DNA of 8,985 nucleotides from Rhizobium sp. Q54 (GTDB lineage Bacteria > Pseudomonadota > Alphaproteobacteria > Rhizobiales > Beijerinckiaceae), in the NCBI GenBank assembly GCA_945901195.1, contig CAMDKB010000178.1, positions 1 to 8,985 on the forward strand. Reading direction: 5' to 3'. The notes beneath the pieces were generated by a model. That model saw only the letters and a program-made list of their open reading frames with translations, was not told where the DNA came from and did not search any database. The position numbers were made by a program, and so were the translations under genes. How positions within the stretch are numbered: position 1 is the first letter of the stretch; each line of letters starts with the position of its first letter. This document shows positions 1 through 6,944 of the stretch, piece after piece.

Positions 1-1
1 A

Positions 2-541
2 TCAAATTCACTCATCGTTGCCGTTGTCCGTGAAGCGCTCGGAGGCAAGATCAAGGGCATAAACGGCCACAAGAGCATGAATGACGCGATGCTCGCCTTG
101 CAGCGCGGTGAAATCAACGGCTATCCCTCCATGCCTGAGGAGGCCTTGCGCCGCGCCTTTGGCAATCAACTGGCTGCGGGCGAAATTCGCCTTGTGCTGC
201 AATTCGGTCCCGAGCCGTTGAAGGAATATCCTGATGTGCCCTGGGCGCTTGGCCTGGCCGGGAATGATGATGACCGCATGCTCATCGAGCTTGCGACCGG
301 CTTTCTGAAAACCGGCTACGTCTACATGATGGGACCAGATGTGCCCAAAGACCGCGTCGCCGCCATGCGCAAGGCGTTTATGGACGCGCTCAATGATCCT
401 GAACTGCGGGCTGAAGCTAAAAAGCAGACCTTGAACATCGCCCCGATAGAAGGCGAAGAAATTGCGCAGATGCTGGCGCAGACCTATGCGCTTCCCAAGA
501 GCGTGATCGATCGGATGCAACGTATCTTTCAGGGCAAGTGA
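2..541 (+). CDS. Tripartite tricarboxylate transporter-type solute-binding protein (TctC/Bug family), 3' part
   Basis: The reading frame is open from base 2, so the gene starts outside the window; an internal Met at base 77 is not the real start. The visible 179 residues are the C-terminal half of a protein family usually about 320 residues long. Family-like features are the LGGKIKGINGHKSMNDAMLALQRGEINGYP stretch (shown here only by its ends: LGGKIKG and ALQRGEINGYP), which corresponds to the usual G-Y-x-G...A-x-x-x-G-E-x-D-G region, then GPDVPKDRVAAMRKAF and ALNDPELRAEAKK before a C-terminal helix. These periplasmic proteins bind small, often carboxylated, organic compounds and hand them to a TctAB membrane complex. 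The signal peptide would lie in the missing part. No tctA or tctB is visible in the window, and such proteins are often orphans. The gene converges on the Rieske/amidohydrolase operon, so a link to that operon's substrate is possible but not shown. Confidence 0.8.
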   Translation, partial: SNSLIVAVVREALGGKIKGINGHKSMNDAMLALQRGEINGYPSMPEEALRRAFGNQLAAGEIRLVLQFGPEPLKEYPDVPWALGLAGNDDDRMLIELATGFLKTGYVYMMGPDVPKDRVAAMRKAFMDALNDPELRAEAKKQTLNIAPIEGEEIAQMLAQTYALPKSVIDRMQRIFQGK

Positions 542-620
542 CGCGCCGCCGCAAACGTATGCCAAGAACGCGTTCGCGCTTGCTAAGCCAGTGAGTCAGG
601 GCACACTGCTGCAGGTATTC

Positions 621-636
621 GTCATAACTCTATGAC
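621..636 (-). terminator. Small hairpin over the Rieske stop codon (weak terminator candidate)
   Basis: GTCATA (621-626) and TATGAC (631-636) form a perfect 6-bp stem around a 4-base loop. The TGA stop of the Rieske gene lies inside the stem. It sits between two convergent genes, where a bidirectional terminator would be expected. No T-run follows on either strand and the stem is AT-rich, so its strength as a terminator is doubtful. The 80-base gap (542-621) also holds the 10-base palindrome GAACGCGTTC at 566-575 and nothing else I can name. Confidence 0.2.
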
Positions 637-1038
637 AAGATATTCGCCTTCAACTTTCACCTCGAAAGTCTCGGCGACATAGGGCCCCTTGGCGAGGTCT
701 GCGCCAGCTTCCACTTTCACGGAAAATTTCCGGGCGCGCATGGAATTGGGATCACACCAGCTTTGTCCTGTCCTGATGTCGAATTCCCAGCCGTGCCATG
801 GACAGCGCAGGAACTCGCCCTTGCGTTCGAGGCGGTAATCATTGGGGCCGCCTGAAACCGCTATGCCGGTGATAAACCCCTCGCACAACGAACCGCCCGC
901 ATGCGGGCAGCGATCGGCGAACGCATAAAAACTCCCGGCGACATTATAGATGCCAATATCCCGCCCGGCGAGCGTGACGAGCTTGCTGCCGCCTTCTGCT
1001 ATGTCGCTTGTGGCGCCGGCCACATATTTCTTCGCCAT
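622..1038 (-). CDS. Stand-alone Rieske [2Fe-2S] protein (ferredoxin-like)
   Basis: A 138-residue soluble protein with no signal peptide or membrane segment. The two Rieske cluster-binding motifs are present: C44-P-H46 (in RCPHAGGSLCEG) and C79-P-W-H82 (in LRCPWHGWEFD), followed by the typical RTGQSWCDP turn. Such a domain carries one electron, normally to an oxygenase or another redox partner. No Rieske oxygenase alpha subunit or reductase gene is present nearby. Thirty-two residues separate H46 from C79, where ferredoxins and oxygenases usually have about 15 to 17; the extra segment is around residues 56-75. The gene is last in a minus-strand operon. Its ATG lies 4 bases after the stop of the upstream amidohydrolase gene, with only a weak GGA-type ribosome site inside that gene's last codons, so translational coupling is likely. 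The Rieske fold is certain; its partner is unknown, and a regulatory or structural role cannot be excluded. Confidence 0.88.
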   Translation of the reverse strand: MAKKYVAGATSDIAEGGSKLVTLAGRDIGIYNVAGSFYAFADRCPHAGGSLCEGFITGIAVSGGPNDYRLERKGEFLRCPWHGWEFDIRTGQSWCDPNSMRARKFSVKVEAGADLAKGPYVAETFEVKVEGEYLVIEL

Positions 1039-1042
1039 AAGA

Positions 1043-2143
1043 TCAGCTCAATCCATAGAGCGCTTTTGCATTGTCGCGGAAAATCTTCGCGCGGTTTTGC
1101 TCTGATAATTTCACGCTGATGGCATAGCGCGGATCATCGAAATCCCAATGGGGATAATCGCTGGAAAACATGATTTTGTCCCAGCCGATCCATTCGAAAA
1201 TATCGAGCAGATGCTGCGGGTTCTCCGGTTCTTCGATAGGCTGAGTAGAGAACCAGAAGTGCTCTCGCATATATTCGGTTGGCCGGCGCTTTAGTTGCGG
1301 GGTTTCCTTGTACATGCGCTCGAAAATCGAATCCATGCGCCATCCCAGCGTCGGCGCCCAGGAAAATCCACTCTCGATCATTGCGATTTTGAGACGTGGA
1401 AAGCGCTCGAATACGCCTTCCATCACAAGGCTGATCGCGACTGATTCCGAAGCACTGCCGAATGTATAATGTTCCTGCATGTAATACGTCGGCCATCCCG
1501 CGCCCGTCGATGGCGCGCCGCCTGGAATGGCAGCGGGATGAATGGCGAGCGGAAATCCGGCGGCCTGCGCGGCTTCATATATCGGCCAAAAACGTCTGCG
1601 TCCCAAGGGCTCGGCAGAGCGTGGCGAGATGATGATTTGCGAAAACTCTTTCTGCGCGGCGCGTTTTTCGATTTCCTTCACCGAGCTTTCAGGATCGTCA
1701 GCAACGATTACCACACCGGCGCGCAAGCGTGGGTCGCGCTTCACCCAACACTCAACCTGCCAGTCATTCACCGCGCTCATCAGTGCGGACGCGTAATCCT
1801 GATTACGTTCTTCCATGCCGCCTTTTGACAGCGCGATGAGCATGCCATGTTCCACGCCATTGGGATCGAGATGCTGGCGCTTCATCAATTCGTAGCTGGA
1901 GCCCGGCGGCCCGCCCTCCTTGGGATAGGCGTCCGCGCGCTGGCCGCTCGCCATCATGCGCGGCCATGAAATCCGCTCGGAAAGTCCTTGCCGCACATGC
2001 GACCCGAATGTCTCCATATGCTGCTGCCAGTGCTTCGGCATAAACGGATAGAGATCCTTGTTCGAACGCTGGATCGGATGAATGTCGCAATCGACAATCA
2101 TCAATCTCTGTTCAGCCTTAACTTCTCGTAGGGGTGCATTCAT
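1043..2143 (-). CDS. Amidohydrolase-2 family metal-dependent hydrolase/decarboxylase, copy 1
   Basis: A 366-residue cytoplasmic TIM-barrel protein of the amidohydrolase-2 family, which includes ACMSD-type decarboxylases and related hydrolases acting on aromatic or carboxylated compounds. Visible features are D20-I-H22 at the end of the first strand (D-x-H in place of the classic H-x-H), H202 in LAIHP, E257 in MIESGFSW, the WRMD segment at 268-271, and D329 in FSSDYPHWDFDDP, the last metal-ligand position. The C-terminal FRDNAKALYGL matches the usual family ending. The start is well supported: AGGAAG (2151-2156) lies 7 bases before the ATG, and the ATGA overlaps the stop of the upstream paralogue. 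It belongs to an operon with the second amidohydrolase and the Rieske protein. No signal peptide is seen. The family is confident; the substrate, and the choice between hydrolysis and decarboxylation, are unknown. Confidence 0.88.
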   Translation of the reverse strand: MNAPLREVKAEQRLMIVDCDIHPIQRSNKDLYPFMPKHWQQHMETFGSHVRQGLSERISWPRMMASGQRADAYPKEGGPPGSSYELMKRQHLDPNGVEHGMLIALSKGGMEERNQDYASALMSAVNDWQVECWVKRDPRLRAGVVIVADDPESSVKEIEKRAAQKEFSQIIISPRSAEPLGRRRFWPIYEAAQAAGFPLAIHPAAIPGGAPSTGAGWPTYYMQEHYTFGSASESVAISLVMEGVFERFPRLKIAMIESGFSWAPTLGWRMDSIFERMYKETPQLKRRPTEYMREHFWFSTQPIEEPENPQHLLDIFEWIGWDKIMFSSDYPHWDFDDPRYAISVKLSEQNRAKIFRDNAKALYGLS

Positions 2144-3255
2144 GATGCCGCTTCCTGTGTGACGTGCGCACGCACGTGTGAGTTCGTTTGCAGCCGTGGA
2201 AAACTCGCCAACGGGTTGTCGACGAGAATTTTCCGTATCAATTCCCGTGGCACGCCATCGGGCAATGCGTTGTCGCCTTCAAATTGCCAGTGCGGGTAAT
2301 CAGTCGAGAAGACGAGCATGTCCTCGCAATTGATCTGTTCGAAAATGCGGTTGATGATGGCGGGATCTTCCGGCGCATCGAACGGCCTAAGTGAAAGCTT
2401 GATGCGTTCGCGCACGATGCCCGCCGGGCTGCGGTCAATCCACGGCACTTCGGCACGCACGCCCCGCCAGGCCTTCGCCGATCGCCACAAAAGGGTCGGC
2501 ATCCATGTGAAGCCGGATTCAAGACAGACGAAGGTCAAATCCGGATACTTCTGGAACACGCCCTCGGCCAGGAGCGAGATGATCAGATTCTGGAAGGCCA
2601 CGCTCTGGCCGATGTAATCTTCCGACTGGTAGGAGGTCCAGCCTGTGCCGGTTGGCGGATTGCGGAACGTCGAACCTGCATGAACGCAGATGGACAGGCC
2701 GTGCTTTTGAGCCGCTTCAAAAATCGGCCAATAAATACGCCGGCCCAGAGGACTGTCGCCCATGACGGGCAGCAGCACCGCAACAAAGCGAGAGTCTCCC
2801 GCGCAACGTTCGATTTCCGCCACAGCCAGCGTCGGATTTTGCGCATGGACCAGAATGGAAGCGCGCAGGCGCGGCTCATGGTCCAGCCATTCCTGCGCCA
2901 CCCAGCGGTTCACTGCCGAACAGAATTCCGCGCCCATGTCTTCATTGTAAAGGGCAATACTGCCATGCAGCGCATGACAGATGGCCAATTCATGACCGAA
3001 CGGATCGAGCAATTGGCTGCGCAATTGTTCCAGGGTTGCGCCAGGCATCGCGCCACCGCTTTGCGCCCGCCAGTCAGGTCGCCCCGAGAGCGGCGAATGG
3101 GTGGGATAGCTCATCAACGCGAAAGAGGACCGGTCGATAAAGCGCGTGACAATCTGGTCCTGCCAGTAATCGGACATAAACGGCAACAGCGTCTTTACGG
3201 GCGGCATCGCCAGGTGCACGTCGCAGTCTATCGCGCCCTTGAAGGGAAGTTTCAT
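2140..3255 (-). CDS. Amidohydrolase-2 family protein, copy 2 (diverged paralogue)
   Basis: This protein has the same fold and length class as its downstream neighbour (371 residues from the ATG) and is clearly homologous to it. From GTGWTSY to LAEGVF the two align without gaps over 32 residues. Retained positions, in ATG numbering, are D12-x-H14 (IDCDVH), H192 (ICVHAG), E246 (CLESGF) and D319 (FSTDYPHW). It differs from copy 1 at positions I recall as conserved in the family: Y instead of H in the EDY/QEH segment, WRSA instead of WRMD, and LRPF instead of TQPI. Its tail runs past the usual DNA-x-x-LYGL ending (DNPLASFPRLQT and about 15 more residues). I chose ATG 3255 because a GGA lies 6 bases upstream and the N-terminus is then compact; an in-frame GTG at 3279 would add eight residues but has a poorer ribosome site. 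It is the first gene of the operon and overlaps the next by four bases. Substrate unknown; a partly degenerate partner subunit is possible. Confidence 0.85.
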   Translation of the reverse strand: MKLPFKGAIDCDVHLAMPPVKTLLPFMSDYWQDQIVTRFIDRSSFALMSYPTHSPLSGRPDWRAQSGGAMPGATLEQLRSQLLDPFGHELAICHALHGSIALYNEDMGAEFCSAVNRWVAQEWLDHEPRLRASILVHAQNPTLAVAEIERCAGDSRFVAVLLPVMGDSPLGRRIYWPIFEAAQKHGLSICVHAGSTFRNPPTGTGWTSYQSEDYIGQSVAFQNLIISLLAEGVFQKYPDLTFVCLESGFTWMPTLLWRSAKAWRGVRAEVPWIDRSPAGIVRERIKLSLRPFDAPEDPAIINRIFEQINCEDMLVFSTDYPHWQFEGDNALPDGVPRELIRKILVDNPLASFPRLQTNSHVRAHVTQEAAS

Positions 3256-3300
3256 GTCTGGTCCAGCTTGTGGGTGCACCCGAGCTTGATACGGATGCTG

Positions 3301-3337
3301 TCGGTATAAGTATAACCGAAATGCGAACGGCGTTCCA
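3301..3337 (-). promoter_or_regulatory. Candidate promoter with small inverted repeat upstream of the amidohydrolase operon
   Basis: On the minus strand TATACT (3309-3314) is a good -10 box. A weak -35-like TGGAAC (3332-3337) lies 17 bases upstream of it. An inverted repeat TCGGT (3301-3305) / ACCGA (3315-3319) with a 9-base spacer brackets the -10, as a repressor operator might. Transcription would start near 3302, about 45 bases before the chosen ATG. The region lies in the 103-base gap after pgi. The -35 match is poor and the repeat arms are only five bases long, so this is tentative. Confidence 0.28.
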
Positions 3338-3358
3338 TGTCACCCTTCAACGTGGGCG

Positions 3359-4999
3359 CTACCCCATCAGCGCCCGGCGCGCCGCAATAAGTCCTGCCGT
3401 TGATCCATCAAGCCCGTCCAGCGGCTTGCTGGGGTCCTCAACGATCGGCGCGAGCTTGCTGCACAATTCCTTACCAAGCTCGACGCCCCACTGATCAAAG
3501 GCGTTGATATCCCAGATTGCTGATTGCACGAACACCTTGTGCTCATACAGGGCAATAAGCCGGCCAAGCGCGCGTGGATCAAGTTTGCGATAGAGGATCG
3601 TCGAGGACGGGCGGTTGCCAGAAAACACCTTGTGCGGCGCAAGCGCAGCGATCATTTCTGCGGGCATCGCAGCTTTGTGCAGAATCTCCTCCACTTCCGC
3701 GCGGGAGCGGCCACGCATGAGCGCTTCCGATTGCGCAAAACAATTGGCGGCCAGCAGGGCGTGATGCTGGGCATCAGCCTCTGTGGGCTGGGCAGCGAGC
3801 AGAAAGTCGACTGGGATCACATCCGTCCCCTGGTGGAGCATCTGGAAGAACGCATGCTGCCCATTCGTGCCTGGTTCGCCCCAGATGACAGGCGCCGTGG
3901 CCATGGTCAACGCGTTGCCGTCGCGGGTAACGGACTTGCCGTTCGATTCCATGTCGAGTTGCTGCAGATAGGCGGAAAAACGCCCAAGACGCTGGTCATA
4001 AGGAATAACAGCATGGGAGCCATAGCCCCAGACATTACGATACCACACGCCCAGTAACGCCATGAGAACAGGGATATTCGATTCCAGCGGCGTTTCCATG
4101 AAATGTTTGTCTACGTCATGGGCCCCGCGCAAAAATTCGGTAAACTTGGCGCTGCCGATGGTGATCGCCAGCGACAGGCCGATTGACGACCAGATGGAAT
4201 AACGGCCCCCCACCCAATCCCAAAAGCCAAACACGCGCTCCTTGCGGATGCCGAATTTGGCGACGAGATCCAGTTTTGTCGAAACAGCGGCGAAGTGATC
4301 CGGGACGGCCTTCTCCCCCAGTTGTTTGACGATATACATGCGCGCCGACTGGGCGTTCTTCATCGTTTCTTGCGTCGTGAATGTCTTTGACGAGATGATG
4401 AAAAGAGTTGTCGCGGGGTTCAACGTTTTCAACGTATCGGCAAGGTCTGCTCCGTCTACGTTTGATACGAAATGCACGCGGGGCCCACTACCGCGAAAGG
4501 GTGATAGCGCCCGCGCCGCCATGGCGGGACCAAGGTCGGACCCGCCGATGCCGATATTGACCACATCCGCGAAGGGCGCACCGCGCGCACCGCGAATTGA
4601 ACCGTCGCGAACCTGCATGGCGAAATTGAGAAAGGCCTTGCGGACGCGACCGATCTCGCCAGTCACGTTGTGACCGTCGATCATCGTGGCATTGCCGGAC
4701 ATATCACGCAGAGCCATATGATGGGCGGCGCGATCCTCGGTGTTATTGACATGCGCACCGCTGAACAATGCGGCGCGCTTGCCTTCGACATCTGCCGCCC
4801 GGGCAAGTGTCAGCAGATGCGCCAAGGTCGTCTCGTTGATGGCATGCTTGGAATAATCGAAGAGCAGATCATCAAGCCGAGCGGAAAATTTCGTGAAGCG
4901 CTGCTTGTCTTCTTCGAACAGGTCGACAATGCGGCGATGGCCCATTTCGGCGCGATGGGCTTCCAGCGTGGCAAGGGCTGTCGTGACGTCGGGGCGCAT
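3359..4999 (-). CDS. pgi: Glucose-6-phosphate isomerase
   Basis: A complete cytoplasmic enzyme of 546 residues, the usual length for the family. It interconverts glucose 6-phosphate and fructose 6-phosphate in glycolysis and gluconeogenesis. The first SIS subdomain has NIGIGGSDLGP (148-158) and the phosphate-binding SSKTFTTQET (203-212). PGI signature 1 is seen at DWVGGRYSIWSSIG (261-274) and signature 2 at SAIWDINAFDQWGVELGK (493-510). Positions equivalent to the E. coli catalytic residues are E351 in MESNGK, H382 in GTNGQHAFF, and K510. The start is ATG 4999, with AGG about 8 bases upstream. It is divergent from the ABC-F gene, and the 112-base gap presumably carries promoters for both. The amidohydrolase operon follows on the same strand after 103 bases, so read-through is possible, but no metabolic link to that operon is apparent. 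No missing residues or frameshift seen. Confidence 0.97.
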   Translation of the reverse strand: MRPDVTTALATLEAHRAEMGHRRIVDLFEEDKQRFTKFSARLDDLLFDYSKHAINETTLAHLLTLARAADVEGKRAALFSGAHVNNTEDRAAHHMALRDMSGNATMIDGHNVTGEIGRVRKAFLNFAMQVRDGSIRGARGAPFADVVNIGIGGSDLGPAMAARALSPFRGSGPRVHFVSNVDGADLADTLKTLNPATTLFIISSKTFTTQETMKNAQSARMYIVKQLGEKAVPDHFAAVSTKLDLVAKFGIRKERVFGFWDWVGGRYSIWSSIGLSLAITIGSAKFTEFLRGAHDVDKHFMETPLESNIPVLMALLGVWYRNVWGYGSHAVIPYDQRLGRFSAYLQQLDMESNGKSVTRDGNALTMATAPVIWGEPGTNGQHAFFQMLHQGTDVIPVDFLLAAQPTEADAQHHALLAANCFAQSEALMRGRSRAEVEEILHKAAMPAEMIAALAPHKVFSGNRPSSTILYRKLDPRALGRLIALYEHKVFVQSAIWDINAFDQWGVELGKELCSKLAPIVEDPSKPLDGLDGSTAGLIAARRALMG

Positions 5000-5036
5000 G
5001 GGAAGCCTTGTATCCGGAGTGAATCAGTGCGGGTCA

Positions 5037-5055
5037 GCAATTCAGGAGAATTTGC
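5037..5055. repeat. Imperfect inverted repeat in the pgi/ABC-F divergent region
   Basis: The arms GCAATTC (5037-5043) and GAATTTGC (5048-5055) pair with a single-base bulge around the 4-base centre AGGA. A further GTGCG (5027-5031) and CGCAC (5055-5059) could extend the symmetry. It lies mid-way between the divergent pgi and ABC-F starts and touches the -35 region proposed for the ABC-F gene, so it could be an operator. Chance occurrence cannot be excluded. Confidence 0.28.
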
Positions 5056-5082
5056 GCACACTTTGCCTGAAAATGTTCTAAT
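5052..5082 (+). promoter_or_regulatory. Candidate extended -10 promoter for the ABC-F/LLM transcript
   Basis: TCTAAT (5077-5082) matches TATAAT at five of six positions. It is preceded by TG at 5074-5075, giving an extended -10 element. TTGCGC (5052-5057) is a partial -35 box with a 19-base spacer, longer than ideal. Transcription would begin near 5089, leaving a leader of roughly 23 bases before the ATG at 5112, where only a weak GAAAAGA ribosome site is seen. Confidence 0.38.
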
Positions 5083-5111
5083 GGGAAGGCCTCACCAACC
5101 CGAAAAGAATC

Positions 5112-6935
5112 ATGGCCGCTCCTCCCCTTTTGACGCTGCAAAACATTCGCCTGACAATTTCGAGCAAACCACTGCTGGACGGAGCCGAATTGTCCGTGGG
5201 GCCAGGCGAGAGACTGGCTCTGGTCGGCCGTAACGGCTCGGGAAAATCAACCCTGCTGAAAATTGCCGCAAAACAGCTGGAAAGCGATTCCGGTTTACGC
5301 TTTTTCCAGCCCGACGCCACCATTCGCTATCTTGCGCAGGAGCCGGACCTTTCCGGTTTTGAGACCGTTCTGGCCTATGTGGAGGCGGGATTGGGCCCCT
5401 CCGATGATCACTGGAAAGCGCAATATCTGCTGAATGAACTGGGACTGCAGGGCGATGAAAACCCGGCCCGCCTCTCCGGCGGGGAGGCCCGCCGTGCGGC
5501 TCTGGCTTGCGTGCTCGCGCCCGAGCCGGATGTGCTTCTGCTCGATGAGCCTACCAACCATCTCGATCTGCCCGCCATCGAATGGCTGGAAAAATACATC
5601 AACGGCATGCGTTCGGCCCTGGTCATCATCAGCCACGATCGCCGGTTTCTTGAAAACCTCACCCGGGCAACCGTCTGGCTTGACCGCGGCGAGACGCGGC
5701 GCCTCGATAAGGGGTTTGGCGCATTCGAGGCCTGGCGCGACGAGGTGCTGGAGCAGGAAGAAAAAGAGCGCCACAAGCTCGACCGACAAATCGTCAATGA
5801 AGAACATTGGGTACGCTACGGCGTGTCTGGCCGACGCAAACGCAATGTCCGGCGCATGGCGGAACTGGGGGAATTGCGCACACAGGTACGAGAAGCGCGC
5901 CAGGTTGTCGGGTCGGTGAAGCTCGAGGCTTCACAGGCGCACACGTCCGGCAAACTTGTTGTGGAAGCCGAGCGCATTTCGAAAAGCTATGGTGATCGCA
6001 CGATCGTGCGGGATTTTTCCGCGCGTATCATGCGCGGAGATCGCCTGGGCATCGTTGGCGCAAACGGCGCGGGCAAGACGACACTGATCAACATGCTGAC
6101 CGGCAAACTGGAGCCGGACACAGGTCACGTCCGGATCGGCGCCAGCATCGAGCTTGCGACCCTGGACCAGAAGCGCATGCAGCTGAAGGATGGGTGGACA
6201 CTCAAGGAGGCGCTCACAAACGGGGGCGGCGACTATGTGGAAATCAACGGCGCGAAGAAACATTTCGCGGGCTATATGAAGGACTTTCTCTTTACCCCCG
6301 ATCAGGCGCGCCAGCCTGTCGACAAGCTGTCGGGTGGCGAACGCGGGCGGCTCGCTCTGGCCCGAATTCTCTCATTGCCTTCCAATCTTCTGGTGCTCGA
6401 CGAGCCGACCAACGATCTCGATCTTGAGACGCTCGATCTGCTGCAGGAAATGCTGATGGATTATCAAGGTACACTGATCCTGGTCAGTCATGATCGCGAT
6501 TTTCTGGATCGGGTTGCAACATCTGTGCTTGTGTCGGAAGGCGGTGGCCGCTGGCAGGAATATGCTGGTGGTTATACCGATATGCTGGCGCAGCGCGGGT
6601 ATGGGGTGGGCGGTGAGCCGCAACTGACAAGCGCCGCCAAAGCCATGCGGCCACTTGCGGAGGCCGCGCCTGTAGCGCCGGTTTCATCTGCAGCACGGCG
6701 CAAACTCTCCTTCAAGGAAAAGCATGCGCTGGAAACCTTGCCCAAGCGCATGGATGAATTGAACGCGCTCAAAGCGAAGATACAAAAGGAAATGGCAGAC
6801 CCCGGCCTTTACGGACGCGACAAGCCGCGCTTCGACAAGTTGAGCGCCGCCATAGGCAAGGCGGAGGCTGACCTGGCGAAAGCCGAAGAGGAATGGCTGG
6901 CGCTTGAAATGATGCGCGAAGAGCTGGAGGGCTAA
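5112..6935 (+). CDS. uup: ABC-F family ATPase, Uup type
   Basis: A 607-residue soluble protein with two ABC ATPase domains and no membrane segments. Domain 1 has Walker A GRNGSGKST (39-47), signature LSGGE (121-125), Walker B with catalytic E146 in LLLDEPTNHLD, and the H-loop SH (174-175). Domain 2 has Walker A GANGAGKTT (316-324), LSGGE (406-410), E431 in LLVLDEPTNDLD, and SH (459-460). A charged inter-domain linker (about 190-275) is the ribosome/tRNA-contacting element in this family. An Ala/Pro-rich stretch (about 506-528) leads to a C-terminal coiled coil (about 530-607, KLSFKEKHALETLPKR), the DNA-binding domain typical of Uup. Uup proteins act in the cytoplasm in translation quality control and, in E. 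coli, in suppressing precise transposon excision and in branched-DNA handling. It is divergent from pgi and followed by the LLM gene after 9 bases. The family is certain; the Uup name rests on the C-terminal domain. Confidence 0.92.
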   Translation: MAAPPLLTLQNIRLTISSKPLLDGAELSVGPGERLALVGRNGSGKSTLLKIAAKQLESDSGLRFFQPDATIRYLAQEPDLSGFETVLAYVEAGLGPSDDHWKAQYLLNELGLQGDENPARLSGGEARRAALACVLAPEPDVLLLDEPTNHLDLPAIEWLEKYINGMRSALVIISHDRRFLENLTRATVWLDRGETRRLDKGFGAFEAWRDEVLEQEEKERHKLDRQIVNEEHWVRYGVSGRRKRNVRRMAELGELRTQVREARQVVGSVKLEASQAHTSGKLVVEAERISKSYGDRTIVRDFSARIMRGDRLGIVGANGAGKTTLINMLTGKLEPDTGHVRIGASIELATLDQKRMQLKDGWTLKEALTNGGGDYVEINGAKKHFAGYMKDFLFTPDQARQPVDKLSGGERGRLALARILSLPSNLLVLDEPTNDLDLETLDLLQEMLMDYQGTLILVSHDRDFLDRVATSVLVSEGGGRWQEYAGGYTDMLAQRGYGVGGEPQLTSAAKAMRPLAEAAPVAPVSSAARRKLSFKEKHALETLPKRMDELNALKAKIQKEMADPGLYGRDKPRFDKLSAAIGKAEADLAKAEEEWLALEMMREELEG

Positions 6936-6944
6936 GGTTTCATC

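Noticed and set aside
8..565. A 185-codon open frame on the minus strand opposite the solute-binding protein gene
   Set aside because: The plus-strand frame has clear TctC/Bug family features. The antisense frame has no recognisable motif and is a by-product of the GC-rich codon pattern.
566..575. Perfect 10-base palindrome GAACGCGTTC between the convergent solute-binding and Rieske genes
   Set aside because: Too short and too common in GC-rich DNA to be called a site. As a self-complementary palindrome with no loop it is not a good terminator, and no T-run follows.
2680..3309. A 209-codon plus-strand open frame opposite amidohydrolase copy 2
   Set aside because: The minus-strand protein carries conserved family motifs through the whole region; the plus-strand product is rich in Arg/His/Gln with no domain and no convincing ribosome site.
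3524..5233. Two long plus-strand open frames opposite pgi (3524-4057 and 4670-5233)
   Set aside because: pgi is intact and highly conserved across these bases. The antisense frames show no motif, and the second runs into the ABC-F start region.
5295..5807. A 170-codon minus-strand open frame inside the ABC-F gene
   Set aside because: It is antisense to the Walker A to linker region of a conserved ATPase and shows no family features of its own.
5112..6935. Possibility that the ABC-F gene is an antibiotic-resistance determinant
   Set aside because: The C-terminal coiled-coil domain and general layout match housekeeping Uup proteins, and the setting next to pgi shows no mobile-element or resistance context.
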